Shown: positions 17,301 through 26,158, numbered from the stretch's first letter. The stretch: 41,704 nt of DNA from Caldanaerobius fijiensis DSM 17918 (GCF_900129075.1 NZ_FQVH01000023.1:1-41704), one strand, 5' to 3'. Notes: generated by a model not told the origin, from the sequence alone. Made by a program: numbers and translations.

Positions 17301-18548
17301 ATGGTGAAATTATTTTTAAGCAATCATAGTCCAAAACTTCTCGCAGTTGATTTTTTCAAATACATAGGTCCCGGCTTGTTGGTTACAGTGGGATTCATTG
17401 ATCCAGGAAATTGGGCCTCGAATATTGCGGCAGGCTCCGGATATGGATATAATCTATTATGGGTGGTGACGCTTTCAACCATCATGCTCATTGTGTTGCA
17501 GCACAACGCAGCGCATCTGGGCATTGTAACCGGAAAATGTCTTTCCGAAGCGGCGACAGAAAATATCCGGCCATGGCTTAAAAATATCATATTGCTCACT
17601 GCGATGGCAGCAGCCATTTCCACTGCTATGGCTGAAATCCTTGGCGGTGCCATTGCGATGAACATGCTTTTTGGACTGCCGATTAAGATAGGAGCCCTGT
17701 TTGTTTTGTTGGTTGCTCTCCTTATGCAGTTTACAAATTCGTATAAAAAAATCGAAAGAATCATTATTGGTTTCGTCTCGCTGATCGGCCTTTCCTTTAT
17801 TTTTGAAATCTACATTGTATACGTCAGCTGGAGAGAAACGGTCGCAGGATGGTTTATCCCCTCTTTTCCTCAAAATTCTATGCCCATTATTATGAGCGTG
17901 ATGGGCGCCGTGGTCATGCCCCACAACCTGTTTTTGCACTCCGAGGTCATCCAGAGCCGGCAGTGGAATCTGCAGGACGAAAAGATCATTAAGCGACAGC
18001 TCAAGTATGAATTTGTGGACACGCTATTTTCTATGGTCATTGGCTGGGCGATCAACAGCGCCATGATTATAATGGCGGCGGCAACGTTTTTTGAGCGACG
18101 GACTGTGGTGGCAGATTTGTCGCAGGCGCAGGCAATGCTCAGGCCGTTGCTTGGGAGTGCCGCCTCTGTCGTGTTTGCCATGGCTCTGTTGTTTGCCGGG
18201 CTTTCTTCCAGCATCACGGCAGGTATGGCGGGCGGCAGCATTTTTGCCGGCATCTTTTCAGAGCCATATGACATTTCGGACAGCCACACTAAAGCGGGTG
18301 TTTTAATCACCATGATTTCCGCAGCCATTATTATTTTCTTTATTCCTTCACCTTTCCAGGGATTGATTTATTCTCAGATGTTTTTAAGCATGCAGCTCCC
18401 TCTTACAATCTTCATGCAGATTTTTTTGACATCCTCCAAAAAAGTCATGGGGAAATATGCGAACTCAAAATTGGATAATGTATTTTTGTGGTGTATAGCA
18501 ATTATTGTTACTGTATTAAATATGGCACTACTTATAAGTTATTTTTAA
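17301..18548 (+). CDS. Nramp-family divalent metal ion transporter (MntH-like)
   Basis: This 415-residue polytopic membrane protein of about 11 helices imports Mn2+/Fe2+ with protons. Both metal-site motifs are intact: DPGNWA in helix 1 (GFIDPGNWASNIAAGSGYGY) and MPHNLFLHSEVIQSR in helix 6. Composition changes visibly inside the gene: codons ending in G or C become common and GC content is far above the AT-rich genes on either side, which suggests acquisition from a higher-GC relative. It stands alone between tpx and the SEC-C gene. Two long minus-strand frames inside it are shadows caused by this composition. Confidence 0.92.
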   Translation: MVKLFLSNHSPKLLAVDFFKYIGPGLLVTVGFIDPGNWASNIAAGSGYGYNLLWVVTLSTIMLIVLQHNAAHLGIVTGKCLSEAATENIRPWLKNIILLTAMAAAISTAMAEILGGAIAMNMLFGLPIKIGALFVLLVALLMQFTNSYKKIERIIIGFVSLIGLSFIFEIYIVYVSWRETVAGWFIPSFPQNSMPIIMSVMGAVVMPHNLFLHSEVIQSRQWNLQDEKIIKRQLKYEFVDTLFSMVIGWAINSAMIIMAAATFFERRTVVADLSQAQAMLRPLLGSAASVVFAMALLFAGLSSSITAGMAGGSIFAGIFSEPYDISDSHTKAGVLITMISAAIIIFFIPSPFQGLIYSQMFLSMQLPLTIFMQIFLTSSKKVMGKYANSKLDNVFLWCIAIIVTVLNMALLISYF

Positions 18549-18709
18549 TGCGTGGGTCTCTTTGCTCTGTTGCGCGTTGAAATGACCTGTAATAAAAAAC
18601 GGCTACATCTTTTTGTTAAAGGTACTGTTAAATTGTCGAGTTTTTTGCTATTCTATATCATGAAAAATATGCATTTGATGTTATGAATAATAATGGTATG
18701 GAGGTTAAA

Positions 18710-19633
18710 ATGGATAAAATTTTTGATATTGATAGAAATGGTGAATGTATTTGTGGAAGTGGTAAAAAATATAAGAAGTGTTGTTTTCCATTAATCGATA
18801 AAATTGATACTACCCTCTTAAAAACAATTGAGAAAGAAGAAACAATTACTTCTTATGGAAGAGAATTTATACATATTGTTAGTGTATTGTATGGGGTTAA
18901 ACTTGAAGAAGAATCCCAGAATTCGCCCGATTTAGAAGAATTAGCAAAAATAATACTTGAAGTATGGGACGAAAGAGATAAGATATTTGATGAAGAAAAA
19001 GGAAGATTTGCTGTAAAAGCTACAGTAGAAGAGTTGATTGATAGGATTGGAAAGATTGTAGAGAAAAAAGAAACTTTAAAACATTTTAGAGTACCTGTTG
19101 ATTTTTTAGTGAACACAGACCTCCAAACAGAGGAAGAAGTCGTCAGATTATTAGAGAAGTTATCTGAAAGTCTGCTTTTAGAAGATTATCTTTTAGATTT
19201 AGCTTATTCTCTTCGGAATGAGGAGTATTCCAGAGAAGAGATTAAAACTGTGTTTGTTTGGATTTTATTAGCGGCAAAAAATAACGGTATGAAGGATTTT
19301 ATGATTCCTGTATTAAAGGTTACGATAGATGAGCTTAATACAGCAAAAGCAAAATTTAAAGAAATTATCGATAAGGCTAGTGATAAAAAAGAAGATGATG
19401 AACAGCGATTTCTTGAAATGTTAGAAATATATCAAGAATATCCAATATTTGAAGAATACATGGCGAGAAAATTATTAATGGAATTTGAAGATGATTTGGA
19501 AAAAATCTTAGCTTGTGTAGATTTTAATATACCTTTTTATGCGATATATGCTTTTTATCTAAGACTTTTTACAAATATTGCTGATGTACTTTATAATAAG
19601 CGTAGAAGATTTGAATCAGATCCTATCCAATGA
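18710..19633 (+). CDS. SEC-C motif protein, 3' end broken
   Basis: The 307 residues in this frame start with the zinc-binding SEC-C motif, GECICGSGKKYKKCCFP, as in SecA tails and many small accessory proteins. The rest is an acidic, all-helical sequence with no recognised catalytic motif. ATG 18710 follows a GGAGG with a five-base spacer and is preferred to 18683. The frame ends at TGA 19631, but protein-like sequence continues in other frames to 19788. The function is unknown; SEC-C domains usually bind Zn2+ and a protein or nucleic-acid partner. Confidence 0.75.
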   Translation: MDKIFDIDRNGECICGSGKKYKKCCFPLIDKIDTTLLKTIEKEETITSYGREFIHIVSVLYGVKLEEESQNSPDLEELAKIILEVWDERDKIFDEEKGRFAVKATVEELIDRIGKIVEKKETLKHFRVPVDFLVNTDLQTEEEVVRLLEKLSESLLLEDYLLDLAYSLRNEEYSREEIKTVFVWILLAAKNNGMKDFMIPVLKVTIDELNTAKAKFKEIIDKASDKKEDDEQRFLEMLEIYQEYPIFEEYMARKLLMEFEDDLEKILACVDFNIPFYAIYAFYLRLFTNIADVLYNKRRRFESDPIQ

Positions 19634-19788
19634 GTTTTTTGAGGCATACATTTCATATTTACAGAGTAAGAATTTAACAGATGTGGTTACATATTTGTAA
19701 GGAAATTTATAAAGAGATAGAAGATGTTAAACTAGGGGTTAGGGAAAAAATAAAAGAAATGCTTAAAGATACTGTTTTACAAAAGTAA
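19611..19788 (+). pseudogene. out-of-frame C-terminal pieces of the SEC-C gene
   Basis: From about 19611 the next frame reads ILSNEFFEAYISYLQSKNLT to TAA at 19698. From about 19690 the third frame reads CKEIYKEIEDVKLGVREKIK and ends at TAA 19786-19788. Both continue the acidic helical style of the main frame. Two successive +1 shifts are needed to join them. Confidence 0.55.
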
Positions 19789-19862
19789 CAGGGCAAGAGA
19801 TGATGGAGCGAACATTATATTGATGACAGATGATAATCATATAGTTGGGGGGGGAATTGAAC

Positions 19863-20717
19863 ATGCGTTTGGGAGGGCCTTTGTTTTACACCTATTCTGA
19901 TCCAGAACAATGGATACAGGCGTTAAAAAAGCATGGTTATGGGGCAGCCTATTGCCCTGTGACAGTTGATGATGAAGATGCGGTTGTTGAGGCTTATGTC
20001 AAAGTGGCCAACAAAGCTGATATTATCATATCAGAGGTAGGAGCATGGAGTAATCCTTTAAGTGCCGATGAAGTAGAACGTCGGGCAGCTATAAAAAAGT
20101 GCAAGGAACAGCTGGCATTAGCCGACAGAATAGGAGCTCGTTGTTGTGTTAATATATCGGGTTCTCGCGGCGAACAATGGGATGGTCCACATCCTGACAA
20201 TTTCACGTCCGAGACTTTTGATATGATAGTGGCTACGGTGAGAGAGATTATAGATGATGTTAAACCAATTCGAACCTTTTATACGCTGGAACCCATGCCG
20301 TGGATGTATCCCGATTCAGCAGATAGTTATTTGGAGCTTATAAAGGCTATCGATCGCAAAAGCTTTGCTGTGCATTTTGACCCGGTGAATCTTATATGCA
20401 GTCCTCAGCGATATTATAATAACGGTGCACTTATACGCGATTTTATAAATAAATTAGGCCCATATATAAAAAGTTGCCACGCCAAAGATATTACGTTATC
20501 GGGTAAACTTACCACCCACCTCAGTGAGGTGCGACCTGGTTGTGGAAGTCTGGATTATATTACCTTGCTTAGGAATCTTGAAGCCTTAGATGCTGATATG
20601 CCCCTTATGATTGAACACCTGTCTAGCGAAGAGGAATGCAATGCGGCCGCGGACTATATTCGGTCCAAAGCTAGGGAAGCTGGGGTAAAATTAAAATTTA
20701 CAATCACTGAAGAATAA
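19863..20717 (+). CDS. sugar phosphate isomerase/epimerase (xylose isomerase-like TIM barrel)
   Basis: This 284-residue protein belongs to the AP-endonuclease-2/xylose-isomerase-like barrel family. Typical features are KKHGYGAAYCPV near the start, ISEVGAWSNPL on the second strand, CVNISGSRGEQWDGPH, the metal-ligand strands FYTLEPMPWMYPDSADSYLE and FAVHFDPVNLI, then KSCHAKD and PLMIEHLSSEEE near the end. The E, D, H and E metal residues are present, so an isomerase or epimerase on a sugar or polyol is likely; the substrate cannot be read. Start ATG 19863 has a G7 tract (19848-19854) eight bases upstream. It appears monocistronic. Confidence 0.82.
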   Translation: MRLGGPLFYTYSDPEQWIQALKKHGYGAAYCPVTVDDEDAVVEAYVKVANKADIIISEVGAWSNPLSADEVERRAAIKKCKEQLALADRIGARCCVNISGSRGEQWDGPHPDNFTSETFDMIVATVREIIDDVKPIRTFYTLEPMPWMYPDSADSYLELIKAIDRKSFAVHFDPVNLICSPQRYYNNGALIRDFINKLGPYIKSCHAKDITLSGKLTTHLSEVRPGCGSLDYITLLRNLEALDADMPLMIEHLSSEEECNAAADYIRSKAREAGVKLKFTITEE

Positions 20718-20837
20718 CTCACATCTTAACTCAGGAAGAAAAAATATCTTTCGGCAAAGCCACAGGAATTTAAGTATAAAGCAACTAAAGAAGTAATACG
20801 TGTGCTACCATTCATATCAAAAATAGGGGGAATTTAA

Positions 20838-22088
20838 TTGGGGCTTAAGGTTATTTCGGCTGTTTTAACGGTTATAGTAATGTTGTCTACAATTGTTCAT
20901 CCAGCGTTTTCGGCAACAGCGGTCCCCGAGGCTATAAAATCTATTATACAGGATGCTATATTATTGCATATTGATAGTCCTGATGCTTTTGTTAAAGGCA
21001 CAGAAACTAAGATAGATTCAAAAGGAATTATAAAACCTTACATAAAAAATAACAGGGTTATGGTTCCATTGAGATTTATTGCAGAGAACCTTAGTGCAAA
21101 GGTAGATTATGATAACAAGACAGGAATCATAACATTGGAGTTTGACAGTAATAAAATCATAATGAAGGCCAACGATAGCACGATGATAGTAAATGACAAA
21201 AAGGTGCAGTTGGATATGCCACCGGAGATATTTCAAGGCACCACAATGGTACCGGTAAGAGCTGTCGCGGAAGCGCTAGGTAAAAAGGTCTCCTGGAATG
21301 AAAAGGGTCTGATAGCTATTGGGGATGAAGATATTTTTGAAGGTAAAGACAATAATTTTATTGAAACACTAAATAAATTGTTTTCAGAAACCACAGAGAA
21401 TCCTCCTAAGCCGCCAGTGAATCCACCTAAACCACCAACCAGGGACCTTGACGCTCTTGTAAAACCATCGAGCGTCATAGCGACACTAAAAAGAGATGCT
21501 CCGCTGTATAAATACAACAACACCGGTCATCGAATAGGCACTTTAAAAAAAGGGGAAAAAGTGGAGGTTATACAGGACAGATCTGGTGTTTGGTATAATG
21601 TGAAGTCTCTTTCGTCGTCAACAGTCGGCTGGACTTACGGAGTAGATTTGATTATACCCCCTGATCCTCCCACCAACAAAGACCTGTTGACAAAAGAGGA
21701 GTTAGAAAGATATGTGAATACCAAGGGGTTTACTAGCGATACGCCTTATTTTGTGTGGGTTGATATAAGCAGGCAGTATACATATGTTTTCATGGGGACA
21801 AAAGGTAAATGGCGGCTTTACAAATCCATCCCCTGTGCTACAGGCAAAAATTCCTCTCCTACCATAAGGGGCATATTTAAAATTGGCAACAGGGGTGAAG
21901 AGATGTACTTTCCTCAGTACAAAAGTAAAGTGAAATATTGGGTAAGTTTTTATGGATCGTTGTATCTTTTTCATTCGGTTCTTTTAGATAAAAACGATAG
22001 AATTATTGATCCTACATTATTGAAAAGAGCTTCCCATGGCTGTATAAGATTGCCTTTACAGGATAGCAATGGTTTTATGATTATGTAA
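20838..22088 (+). CDS. secreted L,D-transpeptidase (YkuD) with copper-amine-oxidase-like and SH3 domains, 3' frameshift
   Basis: The 416 residues comprise a signal peptide (about 1-26, ending FSATA), a copper amine oxidase N-terminal-like wall domain (about 65-165, with RVMVPLRFIAENL and TMVPVRAVAEALGKKVSWN), a proline-rich linker (PPKPPVNPPKPPTRD), a bacterial SH3 domain (about 210-275) and a YkuD catalytic domain. The active-site motif SHGCIRL is present. The enzyme would make 3-3 peptidoglycan cross-links or attach wall proteins. The reading frame ends at 22088 just after the active site, but the expected last strand continues in the -1 frame to 22117. The start is TTG at 20838 with AGGGGG upstream. 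Confidence 0.88.
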   Translation: MGLKVISAVLTVIVMLSTIVHPAFSATAVPEAIKSIIQDAILLHIDSPDAFVKGTETKIDSKGIIKPYIKNNRVMVPLRFIAENLSAKVDYDNKTGIITLEFDSNKIIMKANDSTMIVNDKKVQLDMPPEIFQGTTMVPVRAVAEALGKKVSWNEKGLIAIGDEDIFEGKDNNFIETLNKLFSETTENPPKPPVNPPKPPTRDLDALVKPSSVIATLKRDAPLYKYNNTGHRIGTLKKGEKVEVIQDRSGVWYNVKSLSSSTVGWTYGVDLIIPPDPPTNKDLLTKEELERYVNTKGFTSDTPYFVWVDISRQYTYVFMGTKGKWRLYKSIPCATGKNSSPTIRGIFKIGNRGEEMYFPQYKSKVKYWVSFYGSLYLFHSVLLDKNDRIIDPTLLKRASHGCIRLPLQDSNGFMIM

Positions 22089-22117
22089 AAAAGGGATCCA
22101 CTGTTTTCATATATTAG
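22070..22117 (+). pseudogene. out-of-frame end of the L,D-transpeptidase gene
   Basis: The frame starting at TGG 22070 reads WFYDYVKKGSTVFIY then TAG at 22115-22117. This is the standard YkuD C-terminus after SHGCIRLPLQD. A single missing base in the AGCAATGG stretch near 22065-22070 explains the shift. Confidence 0.85.
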
Positions 22118-22232
22118 TGCTCTTAAAGTATTATACTTTATATCTAATATACGATATAATAATCATAGGCGGTATAATAAGATGGCTTTTGGCGAATTAT
22201 ATTAAGGTCGATTGATTGAGAGGAGAATGTAT

Positions 22233-22685
22233 ATGGAAGAAAAAATGATAGGTAGCAATGTCGTGACCCAGATAGGCATAGTGGTACGCGATGCGGAAAA
22301 GACGGCGAAGATGTATGAAAAGGTATTTGGAATAAAGCCTACCTCAACGGTGATAACCGACACGGTGGATATTGCAAAGACTGAGTATAAAGGCAGCTCT
22401 ACAAAGGCCAGAGCGAAATTGATATTCTTTAAGATGGGATCTGTGGACATAGAGCTTATAGAGCCCGACAGCGAACCCAGTACATGGAGGGAATTTTTAG
22501 ATAAATACGGCGAAGGAGTGCATCACATCGCGTTCCAGATAAAAGGTATGAAGGACACCGTAGCGGTGCTGGAGGCCAACGGTATGCCGCTGGTACAGAA
22601 GGGCGAGTACACCGGCGGGCGATATGCCTACATAGATGCCATGTATAAGCTCAAGGTTATAGTGGAATTACTGGAAAACGACTGA
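22233..22685 (+). CDS. VOC-family (glyoxalase/methylmalonyl-CoA epimerase-like) protein
   Basis: This 150-residue single-domain vicinal-oxygen-chelate protein has two beta-alpha-beta-beta-beta halves: VVTQIGIVVRDAEKTAKMYE, IELIEPDSEPSTWREFLDKY, then GVHHIAFQIK and GGRYAYIDA. The Gln/His and Glu metal-ligand positions of methylmalonyl-CoA epimerase relatives look kept (Q in TQIG, H-H in GVHH, E in VELLE). The substrate is uncertain. ATG 22233 is chosen because GAGAGGAGA lies about eight bases upstream; the two earlier starts fall in or before it. A strong terminator follows. Confidence 0.8.
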   Translation: MEEKMIGSNVVTQIGIVVRDAEKTAKMYEKVFGIKPTSTVITDTVDIAKTEYKGSSTKARAKLIFFKMGSVDIELIEPDSEPSTWREFLDKYGEGVHHIAFQIKGMKDTVAVLEANGMPLVQKGEYTGGRYAYIDAMYKLKVIVELLEND

Positions 22686-22689
22686 TGAA

Positions 22690-22722
22690 AGAAGTGCGCC
22701 ATTTTGGCGCACTTCTACTTTT
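22690..22722. terminator. bidirectional terminator between VOC and MFS genes
   Basis: AGAAGTGCGCC (22690-22700) pairs perfectly with GGCGCACTTCT (22706-22716) around ATTTT, with ACTTTTTAT behind it on the plus strand. The two genes converge on this 11-bp stem. Confidence 0.85.
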
Positions 22723-23987
22723 TATGTGGATATTCCGTGAAGGCGATTACCTACTGTTTTTTTGTCTGCACGTAAGATCATCCATCCGATTACACAGGTA
22801 AGTAGGGAGAGTGCGAATATAAGTATAAAGAGCATTACCGGATTTATCGTATATATATAACCTCCTATTGCACCCGCCGGTATGCTTATAGCGGTGATGA
22901 GTATAGAGGAATAAGATACCACGTTTGCTCGCTTTTTATCATCGATGGAGTTGGCCCAGCATGTCTCTAAATTAGGGCTCATTACTGCAAAACCTACGGA
23001 GCCTATAAGGGTGGTTAATATGAGCATGCCAATCTGCTTAGGAGGAGATAGCACAAATAAAAGGTTGCTTAAAGACGTAAGGGCAAGACCGATCAACAGT
23101 GCCTTTTTTTCATTGCTTCTACCCATTTTAGGAATAATTACAAACATGGCGATCAATGTCATTATGGTACTTATAGCTGGGAATATGGACACCATCCTAT
23201 CGCTTATCTTAAGGTGTGAAATTAAATATAGATTGTTGTAAGTGTTTTTTAAGATAAACTGGAAGTTGTTTAATACCACAATTGTAAGCAACAGGAGATT
23301 TTCTGGGTGGGTCAGTATATATTTTATTGCGTCTAATACGTCCTTCATGACTTCTTTATAGCCGCCATTTTTATTTTTTTGCATCATCATTATGCCTATG
23401 GAGGTCTCAGTGATGTTTGCATATCTTATAAATATGCCAATGGACATTGCGACAAAGCCTATGATGTACATTATCCTTGTAGCAAACACTACTCCATAAT
23501 GGGATACAAGGATGCCTCCTAACGGCACAAATAAGCCTCCTATGACAAAGACGATGTTCTGAAAAGACCAAATGACGATTCGCTCCTGAGGGCTGGAATC
23601 GTCAACCAATATGCATCTCCACGCTATTTCAGATACCTTTACAAAAGAGTTCAACAGAGCCGCCAATAAAAATGCGGTGAAGCTTTTAGAAAAAGCCCAT
23701 ACCAGGCATGCAAATGACCAGGCAATGGTGTCAAATATGGTTATAGTACGCTTTCTGCCTAGTTTATTTGTCAAAATGCCGGCGTAAAAGGAGTTTATAA
23801 GCTGGGCCAAAAGACTTATAGATGATATAATTCCTATTTGTTCGGCAGTTAAGCCAAGTTTGGACATATATATGGTAGCATATGTCATAAACATACTGAT
23901 GGGTATATTGATAAGAGGACCAACTGCAATGATAACCCTTGCATTGTTGTTTATAGATTTAAAGCGGGAGTATATCTCTTTAAGCAT
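22722..23987 (-). CDS. MFS transporter
   Basis: This 421-residue protein has about 12 hydrophobic helices. The loop between helices 2 and 3 carries the MFS signature GILTNKLGRKRTITIFD. The mid-protein loop (about 200-220, NKNGGYKEVMKDVLD) is charged, as expected between the two six-helix halves. It resembles drug or sugar exporters of Firmicutes, but the substrate is unknown. The start codon is preceded on the minus strand by AAGGAGGAAACTT. It has its own strong promoter and shares a terminator with the convergent VOC gene. Confidence 0.88.
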   Translation of the reverse strand: MLKEIYSRFKSINNNARVIIAVGPLINIPISMFMTYATIYMSKLGLTAEQIGIISSISLLAQLINSFYAGILTNKLGRKRTITIFDTIAWSFACLVWAFSKSFTAFLLAALLNSFVKVSEIAWRCILVDDSSPQERIVIWSFQNIVFVIGGLFVPLGGILVSHYGVVFATRIMYIIGFVAMSIGIFIRYANITETSIGIMMMQKNKNGGYKEVMKDVLDAIKYILTHPENLLLLTIVVLNNFQFILKNTYNNLYLISHLKISDRMVSIFPAISTIMTLIAMFVIIPKMGRSNEKKALLIGLALTSLSNLLFVLSPPKQIGMLILTTLIGSVGFAVMSPNLETCWANSIDDKKRANVVSYSSILITAISIPAGAIGGYIYTINPVMLFILIFALSLLTCVIGWMILRADKKTVGNRLHGIST

Positions 23988-24023
23988 AAGTTTCCTCCTT
24001 ATATAACGATTGCACTGAGCAAT

Positions 24024-24052
24024 AGTATATTATTACGCCGCTTATAAGTCAA
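24024..24052 (-). promoter_or_regulatory. sigma-A promoter of the MFS gene
   Basis: On the minus strand TTGACT (24052-24047) and TATACT (24029-24024) are 17 bp apart, 37 bp upstream of the start codon. A small ATTGC/GCAAT inverted repeat (24009-24023) follows in the leader and could be an operator. Confidence 0.7.
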
Positions 24053-24168
24053 CAAAAATGTTTTTGGCAGCATGAGGCGGTTAGTTGTATAATTAGTTTC
24101 CATTGAAAAATACACCTCTTGAACCCTTAAAAAATCTGAATTTTTACCTTACAGAACATATGCATTTA

Positions 24169-24177
24169 TGGTATAAT
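24169..24177 (+). promoter_or_regulatory. extended -10 promoter element
   Basis: TGGTATAAT matches the extended -10 consensus and resembles the galE promoter at 39553-39561. It drives a frame that starts at 24200 with GGAAGGGG before it, but that frame is now interrupted. Confidence 0.45.
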
Positions 24178-24199
24178 ATGTCTGGAAGGGGAATGAAGA

Positions 24200-24460
24200 A
24201 TGTTGGTAATTAAAGATGAAGATTTTAATCAATATAAGCATATTTGACTAACTACCTTCAAAATCATGATTAGAACTAAAATGTGGATTGGCAGTTATTA
24301 ATAAAATGCTAGTTTTGTTATATACCCGTTTGTGCAGAAGTACCCGAATATACTATACTGGCAAAACTCATCAAAATGTGTTGTAAAGTCCAACCTTCAT
24401 CAACCTACCGATGCAAACCTTCTTTCAGACGAGGTTAAAGTATTAACAAGACTGGTTTAA
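24200..24460 (+). pseudogene. possible decayed gene of unknown family
   Basis: A frame starting at ATG 24200 behind a good ribosome site (GGAAGGGG) reads MLVIKDEDFNQYKHI, then hits TGA and later TAA TAA. It continues in the same frame as YPFVQKYPNILYWQNSSKCV to TAA 24458-24460. I do not recognise it. The promoter, ribosome site and protein-like text after the stops suggest a dead gene, not random spacer. Confidence 0.3.
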
Positions 24461-24722
24461 GAGGTTTTTATCCAAGCAAAAATAAAAAAATATATGAACT
24501 TAAAATAAAACATGTGGTTATTGCTAAACTCGGTAAAGAAGGTAAAAAGAGAAGAGAGCCTGAATGTCAGCATTGGTTTAACTAACAGACTAATACGATG
24601 ACGTTCTGGTGGAGAAGCCACCATATTAGCGAGGTTAAGCATAAGCCTGCTAAAAGATAGCGGAAGGAGGAAATAAGGAGTTTCATAATAAACTAAATTT
24701 GGGTTTTTGGGGAGGGAGAATA
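24461..24722 (+). other. spacer before the type III operon
   Basis: No gene could be supported. A 40-codon stretch reads KIYELKIKHVVIAKLGKEGK but has no start or match. TGGTGG/CCACCA (24607-24623) is a short hairpin without a T run. A GGAAGGAGG at about 24660-24670 is followed by no good frame. No CRISPR repeats and no clear promoter were found here. Confidence 0.4.
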
Positions 24723-26147
24723 ATGAATATAAAATTTACTGATGCTGTATTTTTAATTGGAACAAATCCGTTGCCGAATTATGTTACGCTTAAGTATTTC
24801 TTGAATGAAAACCAGAATCTTAAACGTGTTTGGTTTATTTATTCCGAAAGAAACGAAGGAATAAAACAAGAGAGCACCTATGAATTGGCACATAATATCG
24901 AAGATGTTATAACAAAGGAATTCCCTGCTAGAATACTTCAGTTTGAATATGTAGGGCTTACTGATGCAAGTAGGGGTGACGATATTGTAAACGACCTTGA
25001 AACTAAATTTTTGGGGAAGATCAATTTGAAAGAAAACCCTGTGTTTAACCTAAATTATACAGGTGGAACAAAATCTATGGCTGTTCATATGTACAAATTT
25101 ATGGAAGAGCATTTTCGTAATAGGTGCACGTATTCGTATTTAGACGCTAGAAATGATGAACTTATTTTTGATAGGATGCCATCGGAATGCGTTATGAGCA
25201 TGAAGGAATATGTGGATGTAAAAATTGATGATTTATTGGAGCTTCATGGATACAAAAAGGATGATAAAAAAGATACTAAAAGCAAGAAAAATAAAGAAGA
25301 TAATTTTTTCTATGATAGTATATTAGATAAATTTGAAGAAATGATAGAAAAGGGAACACTAGAAGAGGAATACATAAATAAGTGGATAAAAAATTTCGTA
25401 AACAAGGTTTTTTTGTACGAAAGAAATGGTAGAATGGAATTTATTAGTAGCAAGAAAATGTTTATGAAAAATTTTGAAAATGATGAATTAAAAAGAAATA
25501 TACAAGATCTGTTCTTGAACAACACGACGGACAATATGAAAATCATTTTGTCTATGATTCCTGAGGATATTTCTATTATGAAATCAGATGGTACTTTATG
25601 GTTACCAGAAGAAAGTACGAGTAATTCTGAATATGAAAAAAGGATATATCCGATTAAAGAATATTTGAGGGGCAAATGGTTAGAGCGCTATGTTTATCGA
25701 GTAATCAGCGATGGTTTAAAGAATGATGATGAATTTAGTGAAAAATTTGATTCTGAACATCATGAAAAAGGTAAAATAAAGATAGCCACTAATCTGGAAA
25801 TAAAACGACCGGGTGCGAATAAAGATTTCGAGGTGGATGTTGTCATATTATATGGTTATAAACTCTGCGTTATATCGTGTACCACCGATCCCACAGAATT
25901 TATTTGCAAGGAAAAAGGTTTTGAGGTACTTCATAGAGCCAAGCAGATTGGTGGCGATGAGGCTAAGGCCATCCTGATAACGTGTCTAGGCAAGGACGAT
26001 AAAGGGAATTTAAGAACCGATGTAGTCAAAGAGGATTTGAGGGATATATCGGGATCGATGGTAGATTCACTGGAAGTACTTGGTGTATACGACCTTAACC
26101 GCAATTATTTATGGAATTTTATCAAAAACCATATTAAAAAATTGTGA
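24723..26147 (+). CDS. CARF-domain protein with PD-(D/E)XK-like domain (Card1/Can2-type CRISPR ancillary effector)
   Basis: This 474-residue protein is the predicted cyclic-oligoadenylate-responsive effector of the type III system. The N-terminal CARF domain (about 1-150) ends in the ligand-binding signature LNYTGGTKSMAVHMY (110-124). A charged linker full of Lys and Asp (about 176-195) follows. The C-terminal domain has the DUF1887/Card1 nuclease layout: GKWLERYVYRVI with Glu321, then DFEVDVVILYGYKLCVISCT with Asp372. However, the usual E-x-K is Ser385-Cys386-Thr387, so activity is in doubt. ATG 24723 has GGGAGGGAGA upstream. It is the first gene of the III-D operon; cas10 begins 11 bases after the stop. 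Confidence 0.85.
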   Translation: MNIKFTDAVFLIGTNPLPNYVTLKYFLNENQNLKRVWFIYSERNEGIKQESTYELAHNIEDVITKEFPARILQFEYVGLTDASRGDDIVNDLETKFLGKINLKENPVFNLNYTGGTKSMAVHMYKFMEEHFRNRCTYSYLDARNDELIFDRMPSECVMSMKEYVDVKIDDLLELHGYKKDDKKDTKSKKNKEDNFFYDSILDKFEEMIEKGTLEEEYINKWIKNFVNKVFLYERNGRMEFISSKKMFMKNFENDELKRNIQDLFLNNTTDNMKIILSMIPEDISIMKSDGTLWLPEESTSNSEYEKRIYPIKEYLRGKWLERYVYRVISDGLKNDDEFSEKFDSEHHEKGKIKIATNLEIKRPGANKDFEVDVVILYGYKLCVISCTTDPTEFICKEKGFEVLHRAKQIGGDEAKAILITCLGKDDKGNLRTDVVKEDLRDISGSMVDSLEVLGVYDLNRNYLWNFIKNHIKKL

Positions 26148-26158
26148 AGGTGAAGAGG

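Noticed and set aside
17324-18328. Long minus-strand frames of 146-154 codons opposite the Nramp gene
   Set aside because: They lie wholly inside a well-conserved transporter gene, have no ribosome sites and unusual composition; they are shadows of GC-rich codon use.
24461-24722. Possible CRISPR array or leader upstream of the type III operon
   Set aside because: No repeat of 25-40 bases recurs here or elsewhere in the intergenic regions that I could find by eye.
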